Positions 25,715-34,859 are shown, numbered from the stretch's first letter. The stretch is 64,000 nt of DNA from JBDWFY01 sp965275915 (GCA_965275915.1 CBDHYI010000002.1:1-64000), one strand, 5' to 3'. The notes: generated from the sequence alone by a model not told the origin. A program made the numbers and translations.

Positions 25715-27277
25715 ATGAAGATAGGGGCGCCGAAGGAAACGTTTGAGGGTGAGAACCGGGTCGCTCTGACACCCCAGAGCGCAAAACAGCTGCAGAAACT
25801 CGGATATGAGTGCGTTATCCAAAGCGGCGCCGGCGCGGCGGCCCGGTTTTCAGATGACGACTATAAAGAAGCGGGCGTGGAAGTCGCCGCCAACGCCAAG
25901 GATCTCTGGAAGCAATCCGATATCGTCGTCAAGGTGCGGCCGCCCGAGCCGGAAGAGATTGCGCTGGGAAAGAAAGAGCAGACGCTGATCTCCTTTATTT
26001 ATCCGGCGCAGAATGAAGACCTGCTGAATAAACTGAAAGATGCCGGCATCAACACGCTGGCGATGGATATGGTCCCCCGTATCAGTCGTGCGCAGAAGAT
26101 GGATGCGCTCTCATCCATGGCCAATATCGCCGGCTACCGGGCCGTTATTGAGGCCGGCAACAATTTTGGCCGCTTTTTCACCGGCCAGATCACCGCCGCC
26201 GGCAAAGTGCCGCCGGCAAAAGTGCTCGTTATCGGGGCCGGTGTGGCCGGTCTTGCCGCCATCGGCGCCGCGCAATCCCTCGGAGCCATTGTCAGGGCCT
26301 TCGACGTGCGTCCGGAGGTGGCCGAACAGATCGAGAGCATGGGTGCGGAATTTCTGTTTCTGGATTTTGAGGAAGATGGGTCCGGTTCGGGCGGCTACGC
26401 CGCGCCTTCATCGCCGGAATTTCGTGAAAAACAGCTGCAGTTGTTTCGCGAACAGGCACCGGATGTCGATATCGTGATAACGACCGCGCTCATTCCGGGG
26501 CGCGATGCGCCCAAGCTTTGGCTGAAAGACATGGTCGAAGCGATGAAACCGGGATCGGTCGTCGTCGATCTTGCGGCGGAGCGCGGCGGCAACTGTGACC
26601 TCACGGTCATGGATGAGAAAGTTGAGTCGGACAACGGCGTCACCATTATCGGCTACACTGATTTTCCCTCCCGCATGGCAACGCAATCGTCGACGCTCTA
26701 TGCCACCAACATTCGTCACATGATGGATGACTTGACGCCCGAGAAGAACGGCGAACCGGTCATCAATATGGAAGACGACGTGATCCGCGGCGCAGCGGTT
26801 GTGAATGCGGGGGACGTCACGTTTCCTCCGCCACCGCCCAAAGTGCAGGCCATTGCCAAACCGCCGGCCAAGGCTTCTGAGCCGACAGCGGAAGAGCGCG
26901 CCGCCGCAGAGGTCGCGGCGTTCAGGAAGGCGACCCGCAGTCAGGTAGGCATGCTGGTCGCGGGCGGGTTGTTGATGCTGCTGATCGGTGCCTATGCGCC
27001 GGCGAGTTTCATGCAGCACTTTATAGTCTTCGCGCTCAGCTGTTTTGTCGGCTTTCAGGTTATCTGGGGGGTTGCTCACTCCTTGCATACGCCCCTGATG
27101 TCGGTCACCAATGCGATCTCGGGCATCATTATTATCGGCGCGCTGCTGCAGATCGGCGAGACCAATTACCTGATTGTCCAGATTCTTGCGAGCATTTCAG
27201 TGCTGATCGCGACTATCAACATTGTCGGCGGCTTCATGGTCACGCGCCGCATGCTGGCCATGTTCAATAAGAGCTAA
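25715..27277 (+). CDS. pntA: NAD(P) transhydrogenase alpha subunit
   Basis: The start at 25715 gives MKIGAPKETFEGENRVALTP, the canonical N-terminus, and is preceded by GAGGGA. The 520-aa protein has the NAD-binding domain I (VLVIGAGVAGLAAIGAAQSL and RFFTGQITAAGKVPPAKVLV) and, after a Pro/Ala-rich linker at about 375-410, four C-terminal membrane segments. This is the two-gene E. coli arrangement rather than the three-gene split (pntAA/pntAB) common in many alphaproteobacteria. With PntB it uses the proton gradient to make NADPH in the inner membrane. Confidence 0.96.
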   Translation: MKIGAPKETFEGENRVALTPQSAKQLQKLGYECVIQSGAGAAARFSDDDYKEAGVEVAANAKDLWKQSDIVVKVRPPEPEEIALGKKEQTLISFIYPAQNEDLLNKLKDAGINTLAMDMVPRISRAQKMDALSSMANIAGYRAVIEAGNNFGRFFTGQITAAGKVPPAKVLVIGAGVAGLAAIGAAQSLGAIVRAFDVRPEVAEQIESMGAEFLFLDFEEDGSGSGGYAAPSSPEFREKQLQLFREQAPDVDIVITTALIPGRDAPKLWLKDMVEAMKPGSVVVDLAAERGGNCDLTVMDEKVESDNGVTIIGYTDFPSRMATQSSTLYATNIRHMMDDLTPEKNGEPVINMEDDVIRGAAVVNAGDVTFPPPPPKVQAIAKPPAKASEPTAEERAAAEVAAFRKATRSQVGMLVAGGLLMLLIGAYAPASFMQHFIVFALSCFVGFQVIWGVAHSLHTPLMSVTNAISGIIIIGALLQIGETNYLIVQILASISVLIATINIVGGFMVTRRMLAMFNKS

Positions 27278-27289
27278 GGGGCGGACGTC

Positions 27290-28669
27290 ATGATTTCTTC
27301 AGGTCTTGTTACGGCCGCCTACATAGCGGCTTCGGTATTGTTCATTCTCAGCCTTGGCGGTTTGAGCGATCAGGAACGCGCAAAACGAGCCGTCTGGTAT
27401 GGCATCGTGGGCATGGCGATTGCCGTTTTCGCAACCATTCTGGGGCCGGGTGTCAGCGGCGGGTTCGGCTGGCTGATTCCAATGCTCCTGATCGGTGCTG
27501 TTATAGGGGTGATCGTGGCCAGCCGGGTCGAAATGACCGGGATGCCGCAACTTGTCGCCGCTTTGCACTCATTTGTCGGGCTGGCCGCGGTGTTCATTGG
27601 CATCAACTCCGATATTGACCCGCCTGCCGGCCTTGTTGGAGCCGAGATTGTTATCCACGAGGTGGAGATTTTCCTCGGCGTTTTCATTGGCGCAATCACA
27701 TTTACCGGTTCGATTGTGGCTTATGGCAAGCTTGCCGGATCGATCAGCGGTAAGGCGCTCACATTGCCGGGCCGGCATATGATGAATATCGCAATGGTTG
27801 CGGTCTGCCTGCTTCTGATGGTCCTGTATCTCAACCATGCCGGGACCTGGTCGCTCATTTTGATGACGCTGATCGCGTTCGTCATCGGTGCCCATCTTGT
27901 GATGGCGATCGGCGGTGCGGACATGCCGGTGGTGGTGTCGATGCTCAACTCCTATTCGGGCTGGGCCGCAGCGGCGACCGGCTTCCTGCTGGGCAATGAC
28001 CTTTTGATTGTCACCGGCGCGCTTGTCGGATCGTCCGGGGCGATCCTGTCCTACATCATGTGTCGAGCCATGAACCGGCATTTTGTCAGCGTTATTCTGG
28101 GTGGATTTGGCAATGCGGCGGCGTCCGGTCTGGAAATCGAGGGCGAACAGATTGCGATCGATGCGGACGGCGTTGCGGCAGCGCTTGAAGATGCGGACGA
28201 AGTCATCATTGTTCCGGGTTACGGCATGGCGGTTGCGCAGGCCCAGACCAGTATTTCGGAGCTGACGCGGCGTTTGCGTGCCAAGGGCAAAAAGGTGCGT
28301 TTCGGTATTCACCCGGTGGCCGGCCGTCTTCCGGGCCATATGAACGTGCTGCTGGCCGAAGCGAAGGTTCCCTATGACATCGTCCTGGAAATGGATGAGA
28401 TCAACGAGGACTTTCCTGAGACGGACGTTGTGATCGTCGTGGGGTCGAATGACATTGTCAATCCTGCGGCGCAGGAGGATCCCGGCAGCCCGATTGCCGG
28501 CATGCCGGTGCTTGAGGTATGGAAAGCCAAACAGGTTTTTGTATCCAAGCGCGGGCAGGGTACGGGCTATTCCGGCATCGAAAACCCGCTTTTCTACAAG
28601 GAAAATACGCGGATGTTTTACGGTGACGCAAAGGCGTCGGTCGATACGCTTCTGCAATCAATCAACTGA
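27290..28669 (+). CDS. pntB: NAD(P) transhydrogenase beta subunit
   Basis: This 459-aa protein has an N-terminal half of about nine membrane segments and a C-terminal NADP-binding domain III with the motifs IVPGYGMAVAQAQTSISELT, RFGIHPVAGRLPGHMNVLLA and VIVVGSNDIVNPAAQEDPGS. The length and order match E. coli PntB. It follows pntA by 12 nt. The pair forms the proton-pumping transhydrogenase. NADPH supply fits the many reductive and dehydrogenase pathways nearby, but no direct link is shown. Confidence 0.96.
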   Translation: MISSGLVTAAYIAASVLFILSLGGLSDQERAKRAVWYGIVGMAIAVFATILGPGVSGGFGWLIPMLLIGAVIGVIVASRVEMTGMPQLVAALHSFVGLAAVFIGINSDIDPPAGLVGAEIVIHEVEIFLGVFIGAITFTGSIVAYGKLAGSISGKALTLPGRHMMNIAMVAVCLLLMVLYLNHAGTWSLILMTLIAFVIGAHLVMAIGGADMPVVVSMLNSYSGWAAAATGFLLGNDLLIVTGALVGSSGAILSYIMCRAMNRHFVSVILGGFGNAAASGLEIEGEQIAIDADGVAAALEDADEVIIVPGYGMAVAQAQTSISELTRRLRAKGKKVRFGIHPVAGRLPGHMNVLLAEAKVPYDIVLEMDEINEDFPETDVVIVVGSNDIVNPAAQEDPGSPIAGMPVLEVWKAKQVFVSKRGQGTGYSGIENPLFYKENTRMFYGDAKASVDTLLQSIN

Positions 28670-28694
28670 CAGACCCTCAAAAGGCAAAAACAGG

Positions 28695-28716
28695 CCCTTC
28701 CGGAAAACCGGCAGGG
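28695..28716. terminator. stem-loop between convergent pntB and CHASE2-cyclase genes
   Basis: CCC-TT-CCGG-AAAA-CCGG-CA-GGG forms a stem with one 2-nt internal mismatch and a tetraloop. It lies in the 80-bp gap between convergent genes. T-runs are weak on the plus strand (TCTTCGCTT) and on the minus side (TGTTTTTGCC). Confidence 0.5.
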
Positions 28717-28749
28717 TCTTCGCTTGTTCTGCCAAAACATGACTGAAGA

Positions 28750-31038
28750 CTATTTGGTGTCGAACGTGTAAACGCCGTCCCATCCTTCCGGCGGCGGGTT
28801 TTGTCTCAGTGTTGCAATCCGGCCCAGATAGACGTCGTAGAGTTGTTCAAGCTCGGAGGGAGCCTTGGACCACAGAATGAGAAGAATCCGTTCCGCTTCA
28901 TCGAAATCCATTGCACGATATGCTGCCAGGAAATCGTTATGATAGGACTTGTAGTCAAAACCGTCTTCGATGACGTCATCACCTGATTTGAAGACCGTCG
29001 AAAGCGTGAGAGGCGTGCTGCGGCCGACGACGCGAACCCGATCGACTTCAACGATTTCAAGGGCCGTATCTTCTGCAAATTCAGGTCCTGTCAGAACCGT
29101 TTCGGAGACAAGCAGCGATACTCCGTACTGTTTTGTCAGACCCTCGATACGGGAGGCCACGTTGACGGAGTCCCCAATGGCGGAATAGCTGAAGCGCTGC
29201 TCCGAACCGAGATTTCCCACGCAGCAGTCGCCGGTATTCAGGCCGACGCCGATATGAATGGGGCGCCCGGTTGCCTCGTTGAGCAATTCCAGCCGGTCAA
29301 GCATGGCAAGCGCCGCCTTGCAGGCAAGATAATTATGCTTTTCGACCGGTAAAGGCGCGTTCCAGAAGGCCATAATCGCATCGCCCATATATTTGTCGAT
29401 CGTGGCACCTGAGCTGAGCAGCTCATCCGTCATCGGGGTCAGGAAATTGTTGAGCAGCCGGGTCAGTTCCTGGGGATCGAGTCCCTCGGAGAGCGAGGTA
29501 AATCCGCGAATGTCACAGAAGAGCAGGGTCAGTTCGCGGATCTCGCCGCCCAGTTGAAGCGTCTCCGGATTTTCCGACAATTGGTCGACCAGTGTCGGCG
29601 CCAGATAACGTCCGAAGGCCCCGCGCACGAACCGTTTCTCCCGGATGCTGTTGAGATACTGGGACAAAGTAACGGAAACATAGACAAACCCCACGGCGAT
29701 TGACGGAATGACGGGTCCCAGAAGAATCCTTTCACGGCTGAAGAGAAACCATGAAAACGCAAAGATGGCGGCGATTATTGCGATTGTAACGAGAAAGGTG
29801 ATGGTTGGTCGGTTGGGGCGGATGAGCAGGATCAGAAAGAGTGATAGAGCAATTCCAAGAACGTATTCGGCGCCATCCATCCAATCCGGGCGCGACAGAT
29901 AAGTGTCGCTGATGATCTGATCAATCACCTCTCCATGGACAAACACACCTGGAACATTGGGAGCAAGTGGTGTGCTTATCCGGTCCCGCAGGCCGATCGC
30001 ACTTGCACCAACCAAGACAATGTGTCCCTCAACTCGATCCCGTAGCGCGGGGTCTGCCTCAGTTCCGCTCAATAACCGCGCTGCTGAGATTGCCCGATGG
30101 CTGAGGTCTTCCGAGTAATAAATCCAAATTTGACCAAGTGCATCTGTCGGTACTTCAAAGTTGCCGGCCTGAATCGCCACAATCCCTGGATTGCCCGTAT
30201 CCAACTCGCCGCTCCCGCCGGTACTTTTGATTTTAAAGTTGCTTGCCCCTTGAGCGGTGCGCAACGCCTCCAACGATAAAGAGGGGTAAAGTTGTCCCCC
30301 CGCGGATTTGATAAGGGGGATCTGTCTTACAACTAAGTCTTCCAAAGGGGGGAAACTGAAAAATCCAAGACCAACAGCCTCCTGTTCCAGTTCGGTAAGG
30401 TTTAACAGACCGGCTGGATAGACAGGAAGAAAAGACTTTGGATCTCGTCCACCCCAGCCAAAAGCGGCTTTGGGCTCTGAGAAGTCGCTGCTTCCTTCGT
30501 TAGAGAGAGCAATTCCGAGGACAACCGGATTTCGCTTGACCGATTGTGCAAATATTTTGTCATTATCTAGTTCTGGCATCTCGTCAGGAAAGGTAATGGA
30601 TGCTCCAAGCTGTTTGAGATTGCGAATCGTTTCATTTGGTGATGTGCGATCTTTCTCGGAAAATGTCATATCAAATGCGATCGTTGCAGCGCCTAGACCG
30701 CCGAGCCGATCGACTAATTCGGCCATGACTTTTCGTGGCCACGGCCATTGACCGTTTTGCAGTATGGCTTCTTCATCGATGTCGATGACCGTAATAGGCG
30801 CCTCAAAGCCCGGGCGCGGCTTTATCTGCTGATACTCGTCAAAGACGAGATATGTAAGCCTCAACAAAGGATCGTGGAGCGAAAACGGAGCATAGAAAAA
30901 ACCCGAAATCGCAAGAAAAACAACAATAGCGAGTATTCCCGTATACCAAGCCTGCACTTTCGCTGAGTCGGTGCGCCAAAAATACAATAATCTGTCAAAA
31001 ACTGGTGTTTTTGAGCCGCTCTTTCTCATTCTCCGCAT
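28750..31038 (-). CDS. CHASE2-domain adenylate/guanylate cyclase
   Basis: This protein of about 762 aa has an N-terminal membrane segment (about 30-50), a periplasmic CHASE2 sensor domain (about 60-380; PITVIDIDEEAILQNGQWPW and VEGHIVLVGASAIGLRD are typical), three membrane segments at about 385-470 and a class III cyclase domain (about 500-690). The cyclase has metal ligands in FCDIRGFTSL and KYMGDAIMAFW and the IGDSVNVASR motif, so it should be active. It would make cAMP in the cytoplasm in response to a periplasmic signal. The start is uncertain (GTG 31053, ATG 31038 or 31029). It is divergent from the TPR/barrel gene. The 5' third of the gene has lower GC than its 3' end. Confidence 0.93.
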   Translation of the reverse strand: MRRMRKSGSKTPVFDRLLYFWRTDSAKVQAWYTGILAIVVFLAISGFFYAPFSLHDPLLRLTYLVFDEYQQIKPRPGFEAPITVIDIDEEAILQNGQWPWPRKVMAELVDRLGGLGAATIAFDMTFSEKDRTSPNETIRNLKQLGASITFPDEMPELDNDKIFAQSVKRNPVVLGIALSNEGSSDFSEPKAAFGWGGRDPKSFLPVYPAGLLNLTELEQEAVGLGFFSFPPLEDLVVRQIPLIKSAGGQLYPSLSLEALRTAQGASNFKIKSTGGSGELDTGNPGIVAIQAGNFEVPTDALGQIWIYYSEDLSHRAISAARLLSGTEADPALRDRVEGHIVLVGASAIGLRDRISTPLAPNVPGVFVHGEVIDQIISDTYLSRPDWMDGAEYVLGIALSLFLILLIRPNRPTITFLVTIAIIAAIFAFSWFLFSRERILLGPVIPSIAVGFVYVSVTLSQYLNSIREKRFVRGAFGRYLAPTLVDQLSENPETLQLGGEIRELTLLFCDIRGFTSLSEGLDPQELTRLLNNFLTPMTDELLSSGATIDKYMGDAIMAFWNAPLPVEKHNYLACKAALAMLDRLELLNEATGRPIHIGVGLNTGDCCVGNLGSEQRFSYSAIGDSVNVASRIEGLTKQYGVSLLVSETVLTGPEFAEDTALEIVEVDRVRVVGRSTPLTLSTVFKSGDDVIEDGFDYKSYHNDFLAAYRAMDFDEAERILLILWSKAPSELEQLYDVYLGRIATLRQNPPPEGWDGVYTFDTK

Positions 31039-31073
31039 GTCTTCAGGTTGCACCTGTGCTAGGAATCTCGCCG

Positions 31074-31088
31074 TTAACCTTTGATTAA
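31074..31088. promoter_or_regulatory. perfect CtrA-type site TTAA-N7-TTAA
   Basis: TTAACCTTTGATTAA lies in the divergent promoter between the CHASE2-cyclase and the TPR/barrel genes. It matches exactly the full CtrA recognition sequence known in alphaproteobacteria (TTAA, seven bases, TTAA). The site is 36 bp upstream of the cyclase start and 44 bp upstream of the barrel start, so CtrA could control both. Confidence 0.6.
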
Positions 31089-31131
31089 GGTTGCCGTTCC
31101 TCTTCGTGAATTCTGCGTTAGATTGGTAACG

Positions 31132-32445
31132 ATGTTTTTGTTGGCGCGAAACTTATTTATTGCCGGATTATTGGTATTGTGCGTCCCAGCTTTTGCCCAG
31201 ACGCAGCAGACAATCACTTATGACCAGATTCTTGCGGATCCCGACAATGCGGAACTGAGTTTTTCCTATGCCCGGCAGACAGCAGCTGTCGGTGATCTGG
31301 AAAAAGCCGCGGCGTCGCTCGAACGTGTTCTGATTTTGCAGCCGAACTGGGATGCCGCCCGCTTGTTTTATGCACTCGTTTTGTACCGGCTTGATGATCT
31401 TGACGGTGCAAGGAGCGAATTGGAAATTCTGAAAAGCCGGCCGCTGTCGCCGCGGCAGGCCGCCGAAGTCAACCGCTATCTTGCCCGCGTGTCCACCCAG
31501 GCAAAACAGACCCGGCTGTCAGGCAATATCGGTGTCGGCTTCCGGGTCGACAGCAATCCTGATCTGACGACAAATTCCAATGCGGGACTCATCGGCGACG
31601 CTACGGTGCCGCTCGATACTGACGAACGCATCGACGGTGCGTTTATCGCGGCCGGGAAGGTGCGTCTGGAACATTCTCTCGGTAACGGCCGGGGTGATAT
31701 TCTCTTTGCGGAAGTCGACGGTCGCTGGAATGAGCAGTTTACGGTTGATGAAGCGGACTATGCGCAGGGCCGTGTCAGGGCCGGCGGCAGCTTCTTCTTC
31801 AAAGATCTTAAATTGACCCCTTATGCAACCGCTTCTGCTCTGGGGCTTCAGGGGGAATTTTACCGATCGGATCTGGGTGGCGGACTGCAAGCGCGCTACC
31901 GGCTCACTCCCAGATATGCGCTTTTGGCGGCCTATGAAGGTGTCTACCAGAATTACGACGCCGTCGGCGCGGGGTCTCCCGGAAGCGCACGCGACGGCTG
32001 GCTGTCTATGGGTGCCATCGGATTGGCGGTCAGGACGAGCGACAAAAACACCCTGACAATCCGGGCAAAGCAGTATCTGAAAGACGCCAGAAGCGACAGT
32101 TTCAGCTATGATGCGACGGAGATATCGGTTCGGGACCTGCTGCTTCTCGGCAAGGGCCAGTATCTCAGCGCAATGGCCTCCTATCGTTTCCTTGCTTATG
32201 ATGCACCCGATACACGCTATTCAACGACAATCTCCCGCGAAGACAACCTGTTCCGTGCGCGATTGGCCTATGGTGTGCCGCTGCGCACAGTGTTCGGTAT
32301 TTTGGGCACAGATCTTGAAAATGGTTTTGGGGATATCAATTTTCAGGTCGCGGGGAACTACTACGATCAGAATTCGAACATTTCGAATTTTGACGCAACC
32401 AGCATCTCATCAGATGTGATGCTGATTAAGAGTTTTGCCTACTAG
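31132..32445 (+). CDS. TPR protein with outer-membrane beta-barrel-like C-terminus (surface lipoprotein assembly modifier-like)
   Basis: The start at 31132 gives a clean signal peptide (MFLLARNLFIAGLLVLCVPA, cleaved after FAQ); an upstream TTG would spoil it. Residues 30-140 contain tetratricopeptide-like helices (AELSFSYARQTAAVGDLEKA and WDAARLFYALVLYRLDDLDG). From about 145 to the end, the sequence alternates polar and aromatic residues as in a 12-16-strand barrel and finishes in an aromatic Tyr. The layout of N-terminal TPR plus barrel resembles Slam/DUF560-type proteins that display proteins on the surface. The secreted FecR-domain proteins encoded next are possible clients; this is inference. 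Confidence 0.75.
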   Translation: MFLLARNLFIAGLLVLCVPAFAQTQQTITYDQILADPDNAELSFSYARQTAAVGDLEKAAASLERVLILQPNWDAARLFYALVLYRLDDLDGARSELEILKSRPLSPRQAAEVNRYLARVSTQAKQTRLSGNIGVGFRVDSNPDLTTNSNAGLIGDATVPLDTDERIDGAFIAAGKVRLEHSLGNGRGDILFAEVDGRWNEQFTVDEADYAQGRVRAGGSFFFKDLKLTPYATASALGLQGEFYRSDLGGGLQARYRLTPRYALLAAYEGVYQNYDAVGAGSPGSARDGWLSMGAIGLAVRTSDKNTLTIRAKQYLKDARSDSFSYDATEISVRDLLLLGKGQYLSAMASYRFLAYDAPDTRYSTTISREDNLFRARLAYGVPLRTVFGILGTDLENGFGDINFQVAGNYYDQNSNISNFDATSISSDVMLIKSFAY

Positions 32446-32558
32446 AGGACAGCTCGTTCAGGCAGCACATGCTGGATTAAGAGACCGGGGCGGAAGAGCG
32501 AACGGCTGAAAGGCCGATGCTTCGAGACCTTCGACAAAGTTGAAGTGTCTGAAACAGG

Positions 32559-33515
32559 ATGAGAGAAATGCAAGTTGATTTTTCCGTGGTTCGCCGCTCT
32601 TCCGGTATTGCTTTATGCGCGTTTTTGCTTGCCGTCGGCACGGCCTCAGCTGTGAGTGCAGCGCCAAAAGTCGGCGTGAGTGCTGCGGTGCGCGGCAGCG
32701 TGTTTGTGCGCAGCGGTGGCCTGGAGCAGAGGGAAGCGGCGGTCCAGGAAGATATTCTGCTTCAGGACAAGGTTCTGACCAAGAAGCAGAGCGCTCTGCA
32801 GATCCTGTTGCTCGACGAATCCGTGTTCACCGTTGGTGAAAACTGCGAAATGATCATCGACCGGTTTGTGTATGATCCGCAGAAAGATTCCGGCGAAATG
32901 ACCGGACGGGTGCTCAAAGGCGCCTTCCGTTTTATGAGCGGCAAGATCGGCAAAGCCAATCCCAGCGCTGCCAATATCACCACCCCTTCAGCGACAATCG
33001 GCATCCGCGGGACGTTTTTTGAGGGTGTCGTCGGCGAAGATGCCGTGCGTCTTGCACGCGAGTTAGGGCTTGACGCCAGTGGTGCCGACCAGGACAAGGC
33101 CATACTGGTGGTTCTGCGCGGTCCGGGCCGCAACACCAACGCGCTGACAGATACCGGGATTATCGAAATCAATTCCGACGGAGGCAGCGTCACCATTTCC
33201 GATGCAAACTATGCGGTGTTTGTGCCCGGCCCCGGTTTGCCGCCGGTTGGCCCCGTTCGGGTTACGGACGCGGTTCTGACTTACCTGAATTTCTATCTCC
33301 GAACCATTCCCACGGGCCCGAGCGTCGGCGATGACGAAAGAACGGGAGGCGAACAGTCCGGTCAGGAATTCTTTAATGTCCCGACCGATGATTTCGCACC
33401 AATCAGCGATGAATTCCAGGATGAACTGTTTGATGATCAGTTCGAAGAATCGGTGATAGATGATGATCCTGTTGATCCCGATCTTCCCGATTGTATGTAT
33501 TCTTGCGCGGAATGA
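32559..33515 (+). CDS. secreted FecR-domain protein, paralogue 1
   Basis: The 318-aa product has an N-terminal signal peptide (about 1-35, ending SAVSA). The FecR domain (about 40-190) contains GVSAAVRGSVFVRSGG, LLLDESVFTVGENCEMIID and ATIGIRGTFFEGVV. The remaining C-terminal 90 residues are acidic and low in structure, ending in a Cys pair (DCMYSCAE). It lacks the helix-turn-helix and membrane anchor of classical FecR anti-sigma factors, so it is a stand-alone periplasmic or surface protein. A second start at 32568 is possible. The gene follows the TPR/barrel gene by 113 nt. Confidence 0.88.
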   Translation: MREMQVDFSVVRRSSGIALCAFLLAVGTASAVSAAPKVGVSAAVRGSVFVRSGGLEQREAAVQEDILLQDKVLTKKQSALQILLLDESVFTVGENCEMIIDRFVYDPQKDSGEMTGRVLKGAFRFMSGKIGKANPSAANITTPSATIGIRGTFFEGVVGEDAVRLARELGLDASGADQDKAILVVLRGPGRNTNALTDTGIIEINSDGGSVTISDANYAVFVPGPGLPPVGPVRVTDAVLTYLNFYLRTIPTGPSVGDDERTGGEQSGQEFFNVPTDDFAPISDEFQDELFDDQFEESVIDDDPVDPDLPDCMYSCAE

Positions 33516-33721
33516 ACATTTGAGCGTGCCAAGTGCACCCGGCAAGGTCGATCTCTGACCGTTAACGACCTAAGATTTTAGCGTAGCAAGATGCTTTGAA
33601 AGGTCCTATGATCATAGTCGGAGGCTAAATACACGTGCCGCCGGGACTGAGGGCCTGTCGGGTTTTCCAATGCCCTCATATATATGCCTGGAGCAAGCCG
33701 GATTGTAAGGTGTACACGGTA

Positions 33722-34717
33722 ATGCAGGCCCACTTGATTGAACTCCGAAAAACTGTAAGTGCCGCGTTGTGCGGAGCTGTGCTGGTGGCAGGACTGGCTT
33801 CAAATGCTCATGCTGTCTCCAAAGTAGGCGTAAGTGCGGCGGTCCGTGGCAAGGTGTTTGTCAGCAGCGGCGGCCTTGACCGACGGACGGCGGAAGTCGA
33901 GGAAGACATTCTGCTGCAGGACAAGGTCCTGACCGAAAAGCAGAGCGCCCTGCAGATTCTGCTTCTGGATGAATCTGTTTTCACGGTTGGCGAAAACTGT
34001 GAAATGATCATTGACAGGTTTGTGTACGATCCGCAGAAGAAGTCAGGCGAGATGACCGGGCGCGTGCTCAAGGGTGCGTTCCGGTTTATGAGCGGCAAAA
34101 TCGGCAAATCCAATCCCAGCGCCGCCAGCATCACCACGCCGTCAGCAACCGTTGGCATCAGGGGTACTTTTTTTGAAGGAGTTGTCGGTCCCGATGCCGT
34201 CAGGCTTGCTCGGGAACTGGGTCTGAATCCGGGCCGTGCCGTTCAAAGCAAAGCCGTCCTGGTGATTTTGCGCGGCCCCGGGCGCAACACCGATACCCTG
34301 TCAAACAGCGGAATACTCGACATTGATTCCGGCGGTGGTCGCGTTACCATCTCCGATGCCAACTACGCGGTTTTTGTCCCTGGTCCGGGATTGCCGCCGG
34401 TAGGCCCGGTCCGTATAACCGATGCAGTTCTGACATATCTCAACCTCACTCTTCGAACCATCCCAAACGGTCCTGATGTCCGGGGCGTCAGAAGCAATGA
34501 CAGCGCTGGTACGGAGCTGTCCGGTCAAAGAGATTTCGACATTTCAACAGATGACTTCACCCGGATTAGCCATGAGTTTCAGGAAGAGTTGTTTGACAAT
34601 CAGTTTGACCAGCAGATAACGGACTTCATGGGTGGGGCGATGGATGGCGATCTTGGCAGCGGAGATGGTGACATCGGTGATTATCCCGGAATACCGGACC
34701 CTCACGTATTGGATTAG
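33722..34717 (+). CDS. secreted FecR-domain protein, paralogue 2
   Basis: The start at 33722 gives MQAHLIELRKTVSAALCGAV as signal peptide, with AAGG 10 nt upstream. The FecR domain is nearly the same as in the preceding protein, including LLLDESVFTVGENCEMIID and VGVSAAVRGKVFV, so the two genes arose by tandem duplication. The tails differ: this one ends in a Gly/Asp-rich stretch (GDLGSGDGDIGDY). The most conserved part covers the whole FecR domain, while signal peptides and tails have drifted. It could be a partner or ligand for the CHASE2 sensor or cargo of the barrel protein. Confidence 0.88.
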   Translation: MQAHLIELRKTVSAALCGAVLVAGLASNAHAVSKVGVSAAVRGKVFVSSGGLDRRTAEVEEDILLQDKVLTEKQSALQILLLDESVFTVGENCEMIIDRFVYDPQKKSGEMTGRVLKGAFRFMSGKIGKSNPSAASITTPSATVGIRGTFFEGVVGPDAVRLARELGLNPGRAVQSKAVLVILRGPGRNTDTLSNSGILDIDSGGGRVTISDANYAVFVPGPGLPPVGPVRITDAVLTYLNLTLRTIPNGPDVRGVRSNDSAGTELSGQRDFDISTDDFTRISHEFQEELFDNQFDQQITDFMGGAMDGDLGSGDGDIGDYPGIPDPHVLD

Positions 34718-34747
34718 GCTCAGGACTCGTTCATTTCATGCAATTCT

Positions 34748-34847
34748 GTTTTGAAAGACGTGTTCGGATGGAGAGAACCAGGGAGAAGCGAAGGTTGGAT
34801 ACCTTTGCGAGCCCTGGTTCCGTTCAGGCGGACACGTCTTTCAAAAC
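34748..34847. repeat. 100-bp nested palindrome
   Basis: Three pairs of arms share one centre. The outer pair is a perfect 16-mer, GTTTTGAAAGACGTGT (34748-34763) with its complement at 34832-34847. The middle pair is GAACCAGGG (34775-34783) and CCCTGGTTC (34812-34820). The inner pair is AAGGT (34791-34795) and ACCTT (34801-34805). The unpaired bulges are 11 nt on both sides of the outer step and 7 versus 6 nt on the inner step. As RNA it would form one long hairpin with symmetric internal loops. No T-run follows, so a simple terminator is unlikely; a mobile palindromic unit or small RNA fits better. Confidence 0.7.
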
Positions 34848-34859
34848 CCGAAGGGCGGG

